64,000 bases of DNA from the NCBI RefSeq assembly GCF_013386825.1, contig NZ_JACARC010000028.1, positions 9,335 through 73,334 on the forward strand, read 5' to 3'. This document shows positions 49,294 to 59,546 of this stretch, one piece after another (the stretch's first letter is position 1; each line of letters opens with the position of its first letter). The notes under the pieces are model-generated. The model was not told the origin of the DNA. It did no database searches and saw nothing but the letters and a program-made list of their open reading frames with translations. Source of the DNA: Pseudomonas sp. IPO3778 (GTDB lineage Bacteria > Pseudomonadota > Gammaproteobacteria > Pseudomonadales > Pseudomonadaceae). Both the position numbers and the translations under genes were made by a program.

Positions 49294-50940
49294 TCAGTCC
49301 TTGAGGTGCAGCACAAACGATTCATACGGGCGCAGCGAGACCTGGCTCGAACGCGGTGGGCAGTCGTCGTAGTTGCTGATCAGCAGGCGTTGCTCACGCG
49401 CCTCGGTCAGCAGGCCGTCGGGCAATTCGATTTCGCACGGCGTGCCGTAGAAGTTGTTCAGTACCAGCAGGCGTTCGCCCTGCCCTTCCCGCAGGTACGC
49501 CCACACCTGGGTGTGCTGTGGCAGCAGTTGGCGGTAGACGCCTTCCTGAATCAGCGGCTCGTGCCGACGGAGTTCGATCAGGGTGCGGTAGTGATGCAGC
49601 ACCGAGTGCGGGTCATCCAACTGGCTTTGCACGTTGATCTGCGCCGCGTTGGCCGGGATGCCGATCCACGGTTCACCGCTGCTGAAGCCGGCATTTTTAT
49701 CGGCATTCCATTGCATCGGCGTGCGCCCGTTGTCGCGGGACTTCTGCATGATCGCGGCCATGCTCGACGCCTCGGATTCACCGGCCTCGCGCTTGAGCCG
49801 ATAGATATTCAGGGTCTCGACATCCCGGTACTGGTCGATGGTGTCGAAGCCCGGATTGGTCATGCCCAGCTCTTCGCCCTGGTACACAAACGGCGTGCCC
49901 TGGAGGAAGTGCAGCGCCGTGGCGAGCATCTTCGCCGAGACCACGCGGTGCTCGCCGTCATCCCCAAAACGCGAGACCACCCGCGGCTGGTCGTGGTTAC
50001 ACCAGAACAACGCATTCCAGCCACCACCGGCCTGCATGCCGAGTTGCCAGTCAGACAAAATCTGCTTGAGTTGCAGGAAATCAAAGTCGGCCGCGACCCA
50101 CTTTTGCAGGTTCGGGTAATCGACTTTCAGGTGGTGAAAGTTGAAGGTCATCGACAGCTCTTTCGACTGCGGATTCGAATACCGAATGCAGTGTTCAAGG
50201 CTGGTGGACGACATCTCGCCGACGTTGATCAGGTCGTGCCCTTCGAACACTTCGCGGTGCATTTCCTGCAGGTACTCATGCACGTTCGGGCCGTCGGTGT
50301 AGAAGCGCCGACCGTCGCTGTTATCTTCCGGGAAATCCGCCGGCTTGGAGATCAGGTTGATCACGTCCAGGCGGAAACCGCCCACGCCCTTGTCGCGCCA
50401 GAAGCACATCAGCTTGAACACTTCGGCGCGCACCTTGGGGTTGTCCCAATTCAGGTCGGCCTGGGTGTGGTCGAACAGGTGCAGGAAGTACTGGCCGGTT
50501 TGCGCCTCGTATTCCCAGGCCGAACCGCCGAACTTGGATTCCCAGTTATTCGGTTGGTCGCGCCAGATGTAAAAGTCGCGATACGGGTTGTCGAGGCTGC
50601 TGCGGGCCTGCTGGAACCACTCGTGTTCGATGGAGGTGTGGTTGACCACAATGTCGAGCATCAGCGTGATGCCGCGCTTGGCCGCTTCACTGATCAGCAG
50701 GTCGCAATCGGCCATGGTCCCGTAGCTCGGGTCGATGGCGTAGTAGTCGCTGATGTCGTAGCCGTTATCGCGCTGGGGCGAACGCAGGAACGGGGTGATC
50801 CACAGGCAGTCAACGCCCAGCCACTTCAGGTAATCGAGCTTGTCCACGATGCCCAGCAGGTCACCGGTGGCGTTACCCGCGTGGCTGTGGAAGCTTTTGG
50901 GGTAGATCTGGTAGATCACCGAGTGTTGCCAGTCTTGCAT
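49294..50940 (-). CDS. treC: trehalose-6-phosphate hydrolase
   Basis: 548 residues from MQDWQHSVIYQIYPKSFHSH, with AAGGAA before the ATG. GH13 alpha-amylase fold: DIVVNHTS, GFRLDVINLI (nucleophile Asp), NVGEMSSTS (acid Glu) and WCNHDQPR. It splits imported trehalose-6-phosphate to glucose and glucose-6-phosphate in the cytoplasm. Second gene of the tre operon, 65 bases after treP. Confidence 0.93.
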   Translation of the reverse strand: MQDWQHSVIYQIYPKSFHSHAGNATGDLLGIVDKLDYLKWLGVDCLWITPFLRSPQRDNGYDISDYYAIDPSYGTMADCDLLISEAAKRGITLMLDIVVNHTSIEHEWFQQARSSLDNPYRDFYIWRDQPNNWESKFGGSAWEYEAQTGQYFLHLFDHTQADLNWDNPKVRAEVFKLMCFWRDKGVGGFRLDVINLISKPADFPEDNSDGRRFYTDGPNVHEYLQEMHREVFEGHDLINVGEMSSTSLEHCIRYSNPQSKELSMTFNFHHLKVDYPNLQKWVAADFDFLQLKQILSDWQLGMQAGGGWNALFWCNHDQPRVVSRFGDDGEHRVVSAKMLATALHFLQGTPFVYQGEELGMTNPGFDTIDQYRDVETLNIYRLKREAGESEASSMAAIMQKSRDNGRTPMQWNADKNAGFSSGEPWIGIPANAAQINVQSQLDDPHSVLHHYRTLIELRRHEPLIQEGVYRQLLPQHTQVWAYLREGQGERLLVLNNFYGTPCEIELPDGLLTEAREQRLLISNYDDCPPRSSQVSLRPYESFVLHLKD

Positions 50941-50970
50941 GGTGGTTTCCTTCAATTTGAAATGCGATCA

Positions 50971-50998
50971 ACTGTGGGAGCTGGCTTGCCTGCGATGA
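50971..50998. repeat. solitary REP between treP and treC
   Basis: CTGTGGGAGCTGGCTTGCCTGCGATG is a diverged singlet of the GGGCTTGCCC family. Its left flank (AATGCGATCAA) matches the spacer of the doublet at 57670, showing common origin. Confidence 0.65.
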
Positions 50999-51005
50999 CG
51001 CCAGA

Positions 51006-52448
51006 TCAGGCGACCCTGTATCCAGGCCGAACAATCTTCATGCTCAGTGCACAGGTCAAAACAAACGGCACGACAATCGCGACGGCCATGCCGATGACAA
51101 AACTTGGGATGTACTGCGGGATAATCGAGATAAATCCGGGCAAGCCACCGACGCCAATGGCCGAGGCCTGAACCTTGTTCAGCGACAGGAAAATGCTGCC
51201 CAGGGCCGAACCGGTGAGGGCGGCGTAGAACGGAAACTTGAAGCGCAGGTTGACCCCGAACATCGCCGGCTCCGTGATGCCGAAGTAGGCGGAAATCGCC
51301 GAAGTGGATGCCATACTTTTATCCCGCGCATTGCGGCTCATGTAGAACACACCAAGCGCCGCGCTGCCCTGGGCCAGGTTGGACATGACGATCATCGGCC
51401 AGATAAAAGTACCGCCCTGGGTAGAGATCAGTTGCAGGTCCACGGCGAGGAACATGTGGTGCATGCCGGTGATCACCAGTGGCGCATACAGCAGGCCGAA
51501 AATCGCCCCGCCGACCATGGGCGCCAGGTCAAACAGGGTGACCACGCCTTCGGTGATCAGGATGCCGAGGTGACGGGTCACCGGGCCGATAATCGCCAGC
51601 GCCAGCACACCGGTGACGACGATGGTGGTGATCGGCACCACCAGCAACTGAATGGCATTCGGCACCCGCGCCCGCAGCCATTTTTCAATCACGCTCATCA
51701 CGTAGGCCGCCAGCAGGATCGGCAGGATCTGCCCCTGGTAGCCGACCTTCTCGATCTTGAACCAGCCGAAAATGTCGAAGTACGGCAGGCTCTGGCCATC
51801 GAGGCCGGCGACCGCCTTGCCGTAGTTCCAGGCGTTGAGCAAGTCGGGGTGCACCAGCATCAGGCCGAGGACGATGCCGAGGATTTCACTGCCACCAAAC
51901 CGCTTGGCCGCCGACCAGCCCACCAGCGCCGGCAGGAACACGAACGAGGTGTTGGCCATCAGGTTGATCAGGCTCCACAACCCGTCCAGGCCTGGATAGG
52001 CCTCAAGCAAGGTTTTGTCTGCGATGAACATGCCCTTGGCGCCCATCAGGTTGTTCACCCCCATGAGCAAACCGGCAATGATCAGCGCCGGCAGAATCGG
52101 CATGAACACGTCGGAGAACACCCGCACCAGGCGCTGCATGGGGTTTATTTTTTCGACGCTTTTCTGTTTCACGTCCGCGATGGTCGACGCGGCGAGGCCG
52201 GTCTGTTCGCGCAGGGCGGCGTAGACCTTTTCCACTTCGCCGGGGCCGATCACGATCTGGAACAGGCCGCCGGTGAAGAACGAACCCTTGACCAGGTCGA
52301 CCTGGTTCAACGCGCCGCTGTTGGCCAGGCTCGGGTCTTTGAGGGCCAGGCGCAGGCGAGTCACGCAGTGGGCAGCTTGCTCAAGGTTGTCGCTGCCACC
52401 GAGGTTCTTGAGAATCTCGCGGGCAATATTCGGATAGTCGTGGCTCAT
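51006..52448 (-). CDS. treP: trehalose-specific PTS EIIBC
   Basis: 480 residues. N-terminal EIIB with phospho-cysteine Cys28 (AHCVTRLRLAL), then EIIC with about ten membrane segments (LPALIIAGLLMGVNNLMGAK, GMHHMFLAVDLQLIS, ITEPAMFGVNLRFKFPF). It imports trehalose as the 6-phosphate. There is no EIIA domain; phosphate comes from the fusion protein later in the operon. Two palindromic operators lie 65-106 bases upstream. First gene of treP-treC-porin-PTS fusion-EIIB-like. Confidence 0.93.
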   Translation of the reverse strand: MSHDYPNIAREILKNLGGSDNLEQAAHCVTRLRLALKDPSLANSGALNQVDLVKGSFFTGGLFQIVIGPGEVEKVYAALREQTGLAASTIADVKQKSVEKINPMQRLVRVFSDVFMPILPALIIAGLLMGVNNLMGAKGMFIADKTLLEAYPGLDGLWSLINLMANTSFVFLPALVGWSAAKRFGGSEILGIVLGLMLVHPDLLNAWNYGKAVAGLDGQSLPYFDIFGWFKIEKVGYQGQILPILLAAYVMSVIEKWLRARVPNAIQLLVVPITTIVVTGVLALAIIGPVTRHLGILITEGVVTLFDLAPMVGGAIFGLLYAPLVITGMHHMFLAVDLQLISTQGGTFIWPMIVMSNLAQGSAALGVFYMSRNARDKSMASTSAISAYFGITEPAMFGVNLRFKFPFYAALTGSALGSIFLSLNKVQASAIGVGGLPGFISIIPQYIPSFVIGMAVAIVVPFVLTCALSMKIVRPGYRVA

Positions 52449-52512
52449 GCTTGGTATCCACTTGGTTTTTTTTATTGGGGGCGGTCAGAGGCAGCACGCC
52501 GAGGGCAAAAGT

Positions 52513-52528
52513 ACTCGTCTGTACGAGT
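52513..52528. promoter_or_regulatory. TreR operator 1 (ACTCGT-CTGT-ACGAGT)
   Basis: Perfect 6-bp arms. Identical sequence in operator 2. It lies between the divergent treP and treR genes. Confidence 0.75.
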
Positions 52529-52538
52529 TAAAGCAACA

Positions 52539-52554
52539 ACTCGTCTGTACGAGT
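52539..52554. promoter_or_regulatory. TreR operator 2 (ACTCGT-CTGT-ACGAGT)
   Basis: Exact copy of operator 1; centres are 26 bp apart, about two and a half helical turns, so two dimers would bind on opposite faces. Confidence 0.75.
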
Positions 52555-52571
52555 TTAAAATTGCGCGTTCC

Positions 52572-52673
52572 CTGTAGGAGCGAGCTTGCTCGCGAAGAAC
52601 CTGAGAGCACCGCGTAACGTCAGGAGGCCAACGTCATCGTTAACGACCTTCGCGAGCAAGCTCGCTCCTACAG
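52572..52673. repeat. REPIN between treP and treR, GTAGGAGCGAGCTTGCTCGCG type
   Basis: CTGTAGGAGCGAGCTTGCTC and exact complement at the ends. It separates the operators from treR, so treR may have its own promoter beyond the element. Confidence 0.87.
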
Positions 52674-52766
52674 AAGGCACGAATATCCAAGGGTCGCATG
52701 GACAAACCTGACCTCTGCCACTAAGGTTCGTGCCTTGAATGCAATCGCGGCACAGAGCCCTCCTCC

Positions 52767-53471
52767 ATGAGCAAATACAACCAGATCTATACCGATCTGC
52801 TTGCCAACATCACCACCGAACGCCTGCAACGCGGCACGCGCCTGCCCTCCGAAACTGAACTGATGGACGCCTACCAGGCGAGCCGTGGCACGGTGCGCCG
52901 GGCGATCGAGCAATTGCAGGAGCGCGGCTTCGCGCAAAAGATCCATGGCAAGGGCACCTTCGTGCTCTCACCCAACCCCATCGAATTCCAGCTGGGCGGG
53001 ATTGTCAGCTTTCGCGAAACCCATGCTGCGCTGGGAGACGATGTCAGCACCGAAGTGGTGGAGTTCAGCCAATTCCCGCTGGAAGGCCCGCTGATGCAAC
53101 ACATCGAAGCCGACGCCGGCAGCCTGATCACCCGGGTGAAACGGGTGCGGCGCATCGGCGGCAAGCGGGTGATCCTCGACATCAACCACTTCGTGGCCGA
53201 CCTGATTCCGGGGTTGGACCGGGAAATTGCCGAGCAGTCGATCTATGCGTTTATCGAACAGACCTTGCAGCTGCAGATCAGCTACGCCCAGCGCACCATC
53301 GAAGCGCTGCCCCGGGGCAAGGACGATCAACTGCACCTGGACCTGGATGGGCAAAGCCACGTGATTGTGGTGAGCAACCAGACGTTTTTGCAGGATGGAC
53401 GGCAGTTCGAGTACACCGAGTCGCGGCATACGCTGGATAAGTTTTACTTTTCGGATATTGCGCGGCGGTGA
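52767..53471 (+). CDS. treR: GntR-family trehalose operon repressor
   Basis: 234 residues. The winged helix (KYNQIYTDLLANITTERLQR, LPSETELMDAYQASRGTVRR, KIHGKGTFVLSP) is followed by a UTRA effector domain (GGIVSFRETHAALGDDVSTE ... SRHTLDKFYFSDIARR). Divergent from treP. The effector is probably trehalose-6-phosphate, as in Bacillus TreR of the same family, and the two 16-bp palindromes are its likely sites. Confidence 0.88.
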   Translation: MSKYNQIYTDLLANITTERLQRGTRLPSETELMDAYQASRGTVRRAIEQLQERGFAQKIHGKGTFVLSPNPIEFQLGGIVSFRETHAALGDDVSTEVVEFSQFPLEGPLMQHIEADAGSLITRVKRVRRIGGKRVILDINHFVADLIPGLDREIAEQSIYAFIEQTLQLQISYAQRTIEALPRGKDDQLHLDLDGQSHVIVVSNQTFLQDGRQFEYTESRHTLDKFYFSDIARR

Positions 53472-53534
53472 GCGAAGAAAGAGTTTGGTGACTCATTGAT
53501 TGTTGATCAGGACTCCCAACTCATCTCTATCCAA

Positions 53535-53554
53535 ATGCATCCTATACAGTGCAT
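53535..53554. promoter_or_regulatory. orphan palindromic motif copy 1 (ATGCATCCTATACAGTGCAT)
   Basis: Shares ATGCATCnnATACnnTGCA with copy 2, forty bases on. It lies between the converging ends of treR and guaA with no gene start near. Confidence 0.5.
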
Positions 53555-53574
53555 AAAAGGGTAATTGCGTAAAA

Positions 53575-53593
53575 ATGCATCGCATACGATGCA
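53575..53593. promoter_or_regulatory. orphan palindromic motif copy 2 (ATGCATCGCATACGATGCA)
   Basis: Contains the perfect TGCATCG-CATA-CGATGCA palindrome (53576-53593). Starts exactly 40 bp after copy 1. Confidence 0.5.
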
Positions 53594-53648
53594 ACTCACA
53601 TAAACGATCATTGGCAGGTCTCGATTAAAAGCGCCTACCCCACAAACA

Positions 53649-53678
53649 CAAAACCCCGGCACCAGGCCGGGGTTTTGT
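53649..53678. terminator. bidirectional terminator between treR and guaA
   Basis: CAAAACCCCGGC-ACCAG-GCCGGGGTTTTG, perfect 12-bp arms including the A/T runs. Confidence 0.9.
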
Positions 53679-53706
53679 TATTCAGCGTTCACCTGCTACA
53701 GCAGGA

Positions 53707-55284
53707 TCACTCCCACTCAATCGTCGCCGGCGGCTTGCTCGACACGTCATACGTCACGCGCGAAATACCTTCGATCTCATTGATGATACGACCGCTGACG
53801 GTTTCCAGCAGTTCGTACGGCAGGTGTGCCCAACGGGCGGTCATGAAGTCGATGGTTTCCACCGCACGCAGGGCCACAACCCACGCGTAACGACGGCCAT
53901 CGCCTACAACGCCTACAGACTTAACGGGTTGGAACACCACGAAGGCCTGGCTGACCTTGTGGTACCAGTCGGCCTTGCGCAGTTCTTCGATGAAGATGTG
54001 GTCGGCGCGACGCAGCAGGTCGGCGTATTCCTTCTTCACTTCACCGAGGATCCGCACGCCCAGGCCCGGGCCCGGGAAGGGGTGGCGGTAGACCATGTCG
54101 TACGGCAGGCCGAGTTCCAAGCCCAGGCGACGCACTTCGTCCTTGAACAGTTCGCGCAGCGGTTCTACCAGCTTGAGGTTCATTTCCTCAGGCAGGCCGC
54201 CCACGTTGTGGTGGGATTTGATCACGTGGGCCTTGCCGCTTTTGGCGCCAGCCGACTCGATCACGTCCGGGTAGATGGTGCCCTGGGCAAGGTACTTGAT
54301 GTTGTCCAGGCTGTTGGACTGGGCATCGAATACGTCAATGAAGGTGCGGCCGATGATCTTGCGCTTCTTCTCCGGGTCGGACTCGCCGGCCAGGTTGTTG
54401 AGGAACTGCTCCTCAGCGTTGGCGCGGATCACTTTGACGCCCATGTTCTCGGCGAACATGGCCATCACTTGCTCGCCTTCATGCAGGCGCAGCAGGCCGT
54501 TGTCGACGAAGACGCAGGTCAACTGGTCGCCGATGGCCTTGTGCAGCAGGGCTGCTACCACAGAGGAGTCAACGCCGCCGGACAGGCCCAGCAGGACGTT
54601 GTCGGTGCCGACCTGGGCACGGATGTTGGCGATGGCGTCTTCAGCGATTTTCGACGGGGTCCACAGCGCTTCGCACTGGCAGATGTCGAGGATGAAGCGC
54701 GACAGGATGCGACCGCCTTGCTTGGTGTGGGTCACTTCCGGGTGGAACTGCACGCCGTAGTAGCCGCGCTCGTCGTTGAACATGCCGGCAATCGGGCAGC
54801 TCGGGGTGCTGGCCAGGATGTGGAAGTCTTCCGGCATCCGGGTGACTTTGTCACCGTGGCTCATCCACACGTCGAGGCCGAACAGGCCGTCGGCGTCGAT
54901 GTGGTCTTCGATGCCGTCCAGCAGGCGGCTCTTGCCGACGACGTCGACACGGGCGTAACCGAATTCACGCAGCTCGGAACCTTCAACCTTGCCGCCCAGT
55001 TGCTCGGCCATGGTCTGCATGCCGTAGCAGATACCGAAGACCGGCACGCCCAGGTCAAACACCGCCTGCGGGCAACGCGGGCTGTTGGCTTCGTGCACGG
55101 ACTCGGGACCGCCGGCGAGAATGACGCCTTTTGGAGCGAATTCGCGAATCGCTTCGTCGTCCATGTCGAACGGATGCAGTTCGCAGTACACGCCGATTTC
55201 ACGCACGCGGCGGGCAATCAGCTGGGTGTACTGGGAACCGAAGTCGAGGATCAGGATGCGGTGGGCGTGAATGTCGAGGGCCAT
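53707..55284 (-). CDS. guaA: GMP synthase (glutamine-hydrolysing)
   Basis: 525 residues from [20 protein letters not shown]. Class I glutaminase (nucleophile in [12 protein letters not shown], His in FHPEVTHT), ATP-pyrophosphatase P-loop [18 protein letters not shown]-terminal dimerisation domain ending [17 protein letters not shown]. It aminates XMP to GMP. 81 bases after guaB on the same strand, with a hairpin in between. Confidence 0.97.
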   Translation of the reverse strand: MALDIHAHRILILDFGSQYTQLIARRVREIGVYCELHPFDMDDEAIREFAPKGVILAGGPESVHEANSPRCPQAVFDLGVPVFGICYGMQTMAEQLGGKVEGSELREFGYARVDVVGKSRLLDGIEDHIDADGLFGLDVWMSHGDKVTRMPEDFHILASTPSCPIAGMFNDERGYYGVQFHPEVTHTKQGGRILSRFILDICQCEALWTPSKIAEDAIANIRAQVGTDNVLLGLSGGVDSSVVAALLHKAIGDQLTCVFVDNGLLRLHEGEQVMAMFAENMGVKVIRANAEEQFLNNLAGESDPEKKRKIIGRTFIDVFDAQSNSLDNIKYLAQGTIYPDVIESAGAKSGKAHVIKSHHNVGGLPEEMNLKLVEPLRELFKDEVRRLGLELGLPYDMVYRHPFPGPGLGVRILGEVKKEYADLLRRADHIFIEELRKADWYHKVSQAFVVFQPVKSVGVVGDGRRYAWVVALRAVETIDFMTARWAHLPYELLETVSGRIINEIEGISRVTYDVSSKPPATIEWE

Positions 55285-55317
55285 GGAGTCAGTCTCGTCT
55301 ATGTAATTCAGAAACAA

Positions 55318-55342
55318 CTCGGGGCTGAAGAACAGCCCCGGT
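55318..55342. terminator. hairpin between guaB and guaA
   Basis: GGGGCTG-AAGAA-CAGCCCC (55321-55339), extended by CG pairs. On the minus strand it is followed by TTGTTTCTG, so it may act as a leaky terminator lowering guaA relative to guaB. Confidence 0.5.
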
Positions 55343-55365
55343 TACTTAACGTTTTGCTGGAAGCA

Positions 55366-57078
<1,713 letters not shown>

Positions 57079-57085
57079 CATCGGG

Positions 57086-57634
57086 TTAAAGCTCGACTTT
57101 GACCCAACTCATCTTCTGGTCCAGCCAATCGGCAAATTCGTCGATAAAACTCTGCTTGAACCCCGCCTCTGCCCAGTTATTGAAGATGAAGCCCAGGTTG
57201 GAGAAGCCGCATTCCTGCAGGAACAGAAAGCCGTTGATGTCGTCTTCATGCCCACACAATGGGCAGGTGAAGTTGTCGGTATGGCCAGGCATCCAGTCTT
57301 CCAGGCTTTCGAACAGGGCTTCGCCGACTTCCTTGAGGCACTCAGGGCAGCCTGCTTCTTCAAGAAAGCCCTTGGCCGGGGTGTAGATGCAGCGCTTGTA
57401 GATGATCTCCAGGCCATTGATCGGCTCGTTGAACGGCAGTGCGTCGGGGTGCAGCACCACGGCGCGGGCACCGTCGGCCAGGGCGTAGCCCATGCGGTTG
57501 CCGGTGCGCCCGCAGGTGGTGAGCTCTTCCTTGACGATGTTCTTGCGCACCAGCCAGCGCACGATCGCCCGGGCGCGGGGTTCGTGGACGGGCAAGGTGG
57601 AGATCTTGGGGACAAGGATGCTTTGGGAGTTCAT
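57086..57634 (-). CDS. conserved hypothetical protein with paired CxxC motifs
   Basis: 182 residues from MNSQSILVPKISTLPVHEPR. The first half looks like a small winged domain (ARAIVRWLVRKNIVKEELTT). The second half has GCPECL and CPLCGHED, spaced like a zinc ribbon, followed by NGFLFLQECGFSNLGFIFNN. Pseudomonas homologues often carry a transporter-ATPase name, but there is no Walker motif here and I do not accept it. Function unknown. Upstream of guaB on the same strand, separated by a repeat. Confidence 0.72.
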   Translation of the reverse strand: MNSQSILVPKISTLPVHEPRARAIVRWLVRKNIVKEELTTCGRTGNRMGYALADGARAVVLHPDALPFNEPINGLEIIYKRCIYTPAKGFLEEAGCPECLKEVGEALFESLEDWMPGHTDNFTCPLCGHEDDINGFLFLQECGFSNLGFIFNNWAEAGFKQSFIDEFADWLDQKMSWVKVEL

Positions 57635-57669
57635 GGTGCCTGGGTGTCCTGCGGTGTGGCTTCTGGCCT

Positions 57670-57737
57670 CATCGCGGGCAAGCCCGGCTCCCACATTGGA
57701 ATGCGATCAACTGTGGGAGCCGGGCTTGCCCGCGATG
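57670..57737. repeat. compact REPIN, GGGAGCCGGGCTTGCCCGCG type
   Basis: CATCGCGGGCAAGCCCGGCT and its exact complement with a spacer of only about 20 bases. Confidence 0.85.
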
Positions 57738-57778
57738 GAGCCCTAGAGCACGGCAGCTTAATCCCTGACACCCACAGG

Positions 57779-58546
57779 TCAAGTACTCAAGTACCGGGCA
57801 ATCAAGGCAATGCCGCTGGCCAGCACCAGCCAGGTCACCAACCGCACGAACGCCTCACGGGACATGCGCAGGGTCAGCCGCCGCCCCGCCCACAACCCGA
57901 GCGCCATGGCCGGCAACAGGCACACCGCCAACATCAACAAGGGTAGCTCGGCGTAAACACCCGCGATCAAAAACAGGCTCAGGCGCACCACCGTACTGCA
58001 GCTGATCAACGCGCTCTGGGTCGCCCGCGCGCCATCCTTGGGTAAACGGCTGTTGAGGTAGATCGCATACAGAAAGCCGCCACTGCCGAACAACGCCCCG
58101 AACAGCCCGCCGACAACCCCCATGGGAATCGCCCAGCCGGTTGCCATCTGCGTGGGCTTGGCCTTCACCGCCAGGCTGTAGATCGCATAGGCGCTGATAA
58201 ACAGGCCTATCAGCAGCAGCAATAAATCGGAATGCAGGTTGAGCAGGAAGATCACGCCGAGGGTGCAGCCAATCGCCATGCACGGCAGCAGCCGCAGCAG
58301 TTCCGGCTTCACCACATCCCGCCGCGATTGCAGGAGGTTGCCAAAAGCCGCGACAAAATCCAGCAGCACCAGCAGCGGGATGATCTTCGACAGCGGCATG
58401 AACAGAATCAGGATCGGCCCCGCCACCAGTGCGGTACCAAAACCGGCGATGCCAAACACGATATAGGCCAGGGCAATCGCCACGCCGATCACCAGCCAGT
58501 CCACACCGCCAAATGACCAATGACTCAACAGCTCGACCGGGCTCAT
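57779..58546 (-). CDS. sulfite exporter TauE/SafE family permease
   Basis: 255 residues from the ATG at 58546 (AAGGAA upstream). Seven or eight transmembrane helices in two repeats; the first repeat has YIVFGIAGFGTALVAGPILI and the second GVVGGLFGALFGSGGFLYAI, the glycine-rich TauE signature. The family moves sulfite, sulfoacetate or related anions. Divergent from a LysR regulator 99 bases away, which probably controls it. Confidence 0.85.
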   Translation of the reverse strand: MSPVELLSHWSFGGVDWLVIGVAIALAYIVFGIAGFGTALVAGPILILFMPLSKIIPLLVLLDFVAAFGNLLQSRRDVVKPELLRLLPCMAIGCTLGVIFLLNLHSDLLLLLIGLFISAYAIYSLAVKAKPTQMATGWAIPMGVVGGLFGALFGSGGFLYAIYLNSRLPKDGARATQSALISCSTVVRLSLFLIAGVYAELPLLMLAVCLLPAMALGLWAGRRLTLRMSREAFVRLVTWLVLASGIALIARYLST

Positions 58547-58645
58547 GACGTATTCCTTATTGGAGATGGCCATCACTTTAGCCATTAGCGAGGGTTGCGA
58601 CTAATATCTTCAAAGCCCATCACTCATCTCGAAAAGGCATGACTC

Positions 58646-59536
58646 GTGATTTCCACCCGACAATTGCGTTACTTCGTCGAAATCGCCGACAGCGGCAGCT
58701 TCAGCGCCGCGGCCGAGCGGCTGTTTGTGGCGCAATCGGCGCTGAGCCGGCAGATCAAGGAGCTGGAGAACCTGCTGCAAACGCCTTTATTCGAACGTAC
58801 CGCACGCCAGCCCAGGCTGACCGCCGCGGGCGAGGCGTTCTACCCACGGGCACGCAACCTGCTGGGCGAGCTGCTCAAGGCCAGTGAGATGGCGACGCAA
58901 GTGGGCAATGGCCAGCTCGGCACCCTGCGCCTGAGCCATTCGAGCACCGTACCCATGAGTGGCCGCCTGCTGCGCGGCATCGGCGCCTGGCTGGAGCAGT
59001 GCCCCGGTGTTTCGATGGATATCGCCAAACTGTCCTCCGAAGCCCAGTTGGAAGAAATCGCCGACGGCCGACTGGAGGTCGGGCTGTTGCGCTTGCCCGT
59101 GCTGCGCCAACGCGAAGGCGTGCGCATCGTGCCTTTATATACCGAGCGGCTGTTGCTGGCCGTGCCGCCGAACCACCCGTTGGCCGGGCACACATCCGGT
59201 ATCGATTTGGCGCAACTGAAGAACGAAGCGTTTATCTCGATCCCTCACCCCCAGCGCGGAGGGCTGAGTTACCTGTCAGCCGAGTTGTGCATGCGTGCCG
59301 GATTTTTCCCCAAGGCCGCCCGGGTGATGTCGCGCAAGACCACGCAGTTACAGCTGATCCAGGCCGGATTCGGGATTGCCCTGCTGCCGGAGTCGATGCA
59401 GGACATCGCACCCGCCAACATCCATTTTTTGCCCCTGGCCGATCCCGACTGCCAAAGCACCGTCGCCCTCGCCTGCCAGCAATCGCCGAGCGCGCTGGTG
59501 GAGCAGTTCTGTCAAACCCTGCACGAATGCCTATAA
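58646..59536 (+). CDS. LysR-family transcriptional regulator
   Basis: 296 residues with a GTG start (AAAGG nine bases upstream). Helix-turn-helix: LRYFVEIADSGSFSAAAERL ... AQSALSRQIKELENLLQTPL. The effector domain covers the C-terminal 200 residues (RLEVGLLRLPVLRQREGVRI, LLAVPPNHPLAGH). Divergent from the TauE/SafE gene, the usual arrangement for a LysR regulator and its target; effector unknown. xseA follows 10 bases later. Confidence 0.88.
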   Translation: MISTRQLRYFVEIADSGSFSAAAERLFVAQSALSRQIKELENLLQTPLFERTARQPRLTAAGEAFYPRARNLLGELLKASEMATQVGNGQLGTLRLSHSSTVPMSGRLLRGIGAWLEQCPGVSMDIAKLSSEAQLEEIADGRLEVGLLRLPVLRQREGVRIVPLYTERLLLAVPPNHPLAGHTSGIDLAQLKNEAFISIPHPQRGGLSYLSAELCMRAGFFPKAARVMSRKTTQLQLIQAGFGIALLPESMQDIAPANIHFLPLADPDCQSTVALACQQSPSALVEQFCQTLHECL

Positions 59537-59546
59537 ACTGCCGCCC

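Noticed and set aside
49282..51171. 629-codon plus-strand frame across treC
   Set aside because: Shadow; it runs through treC and the treP end with no initiation signals.
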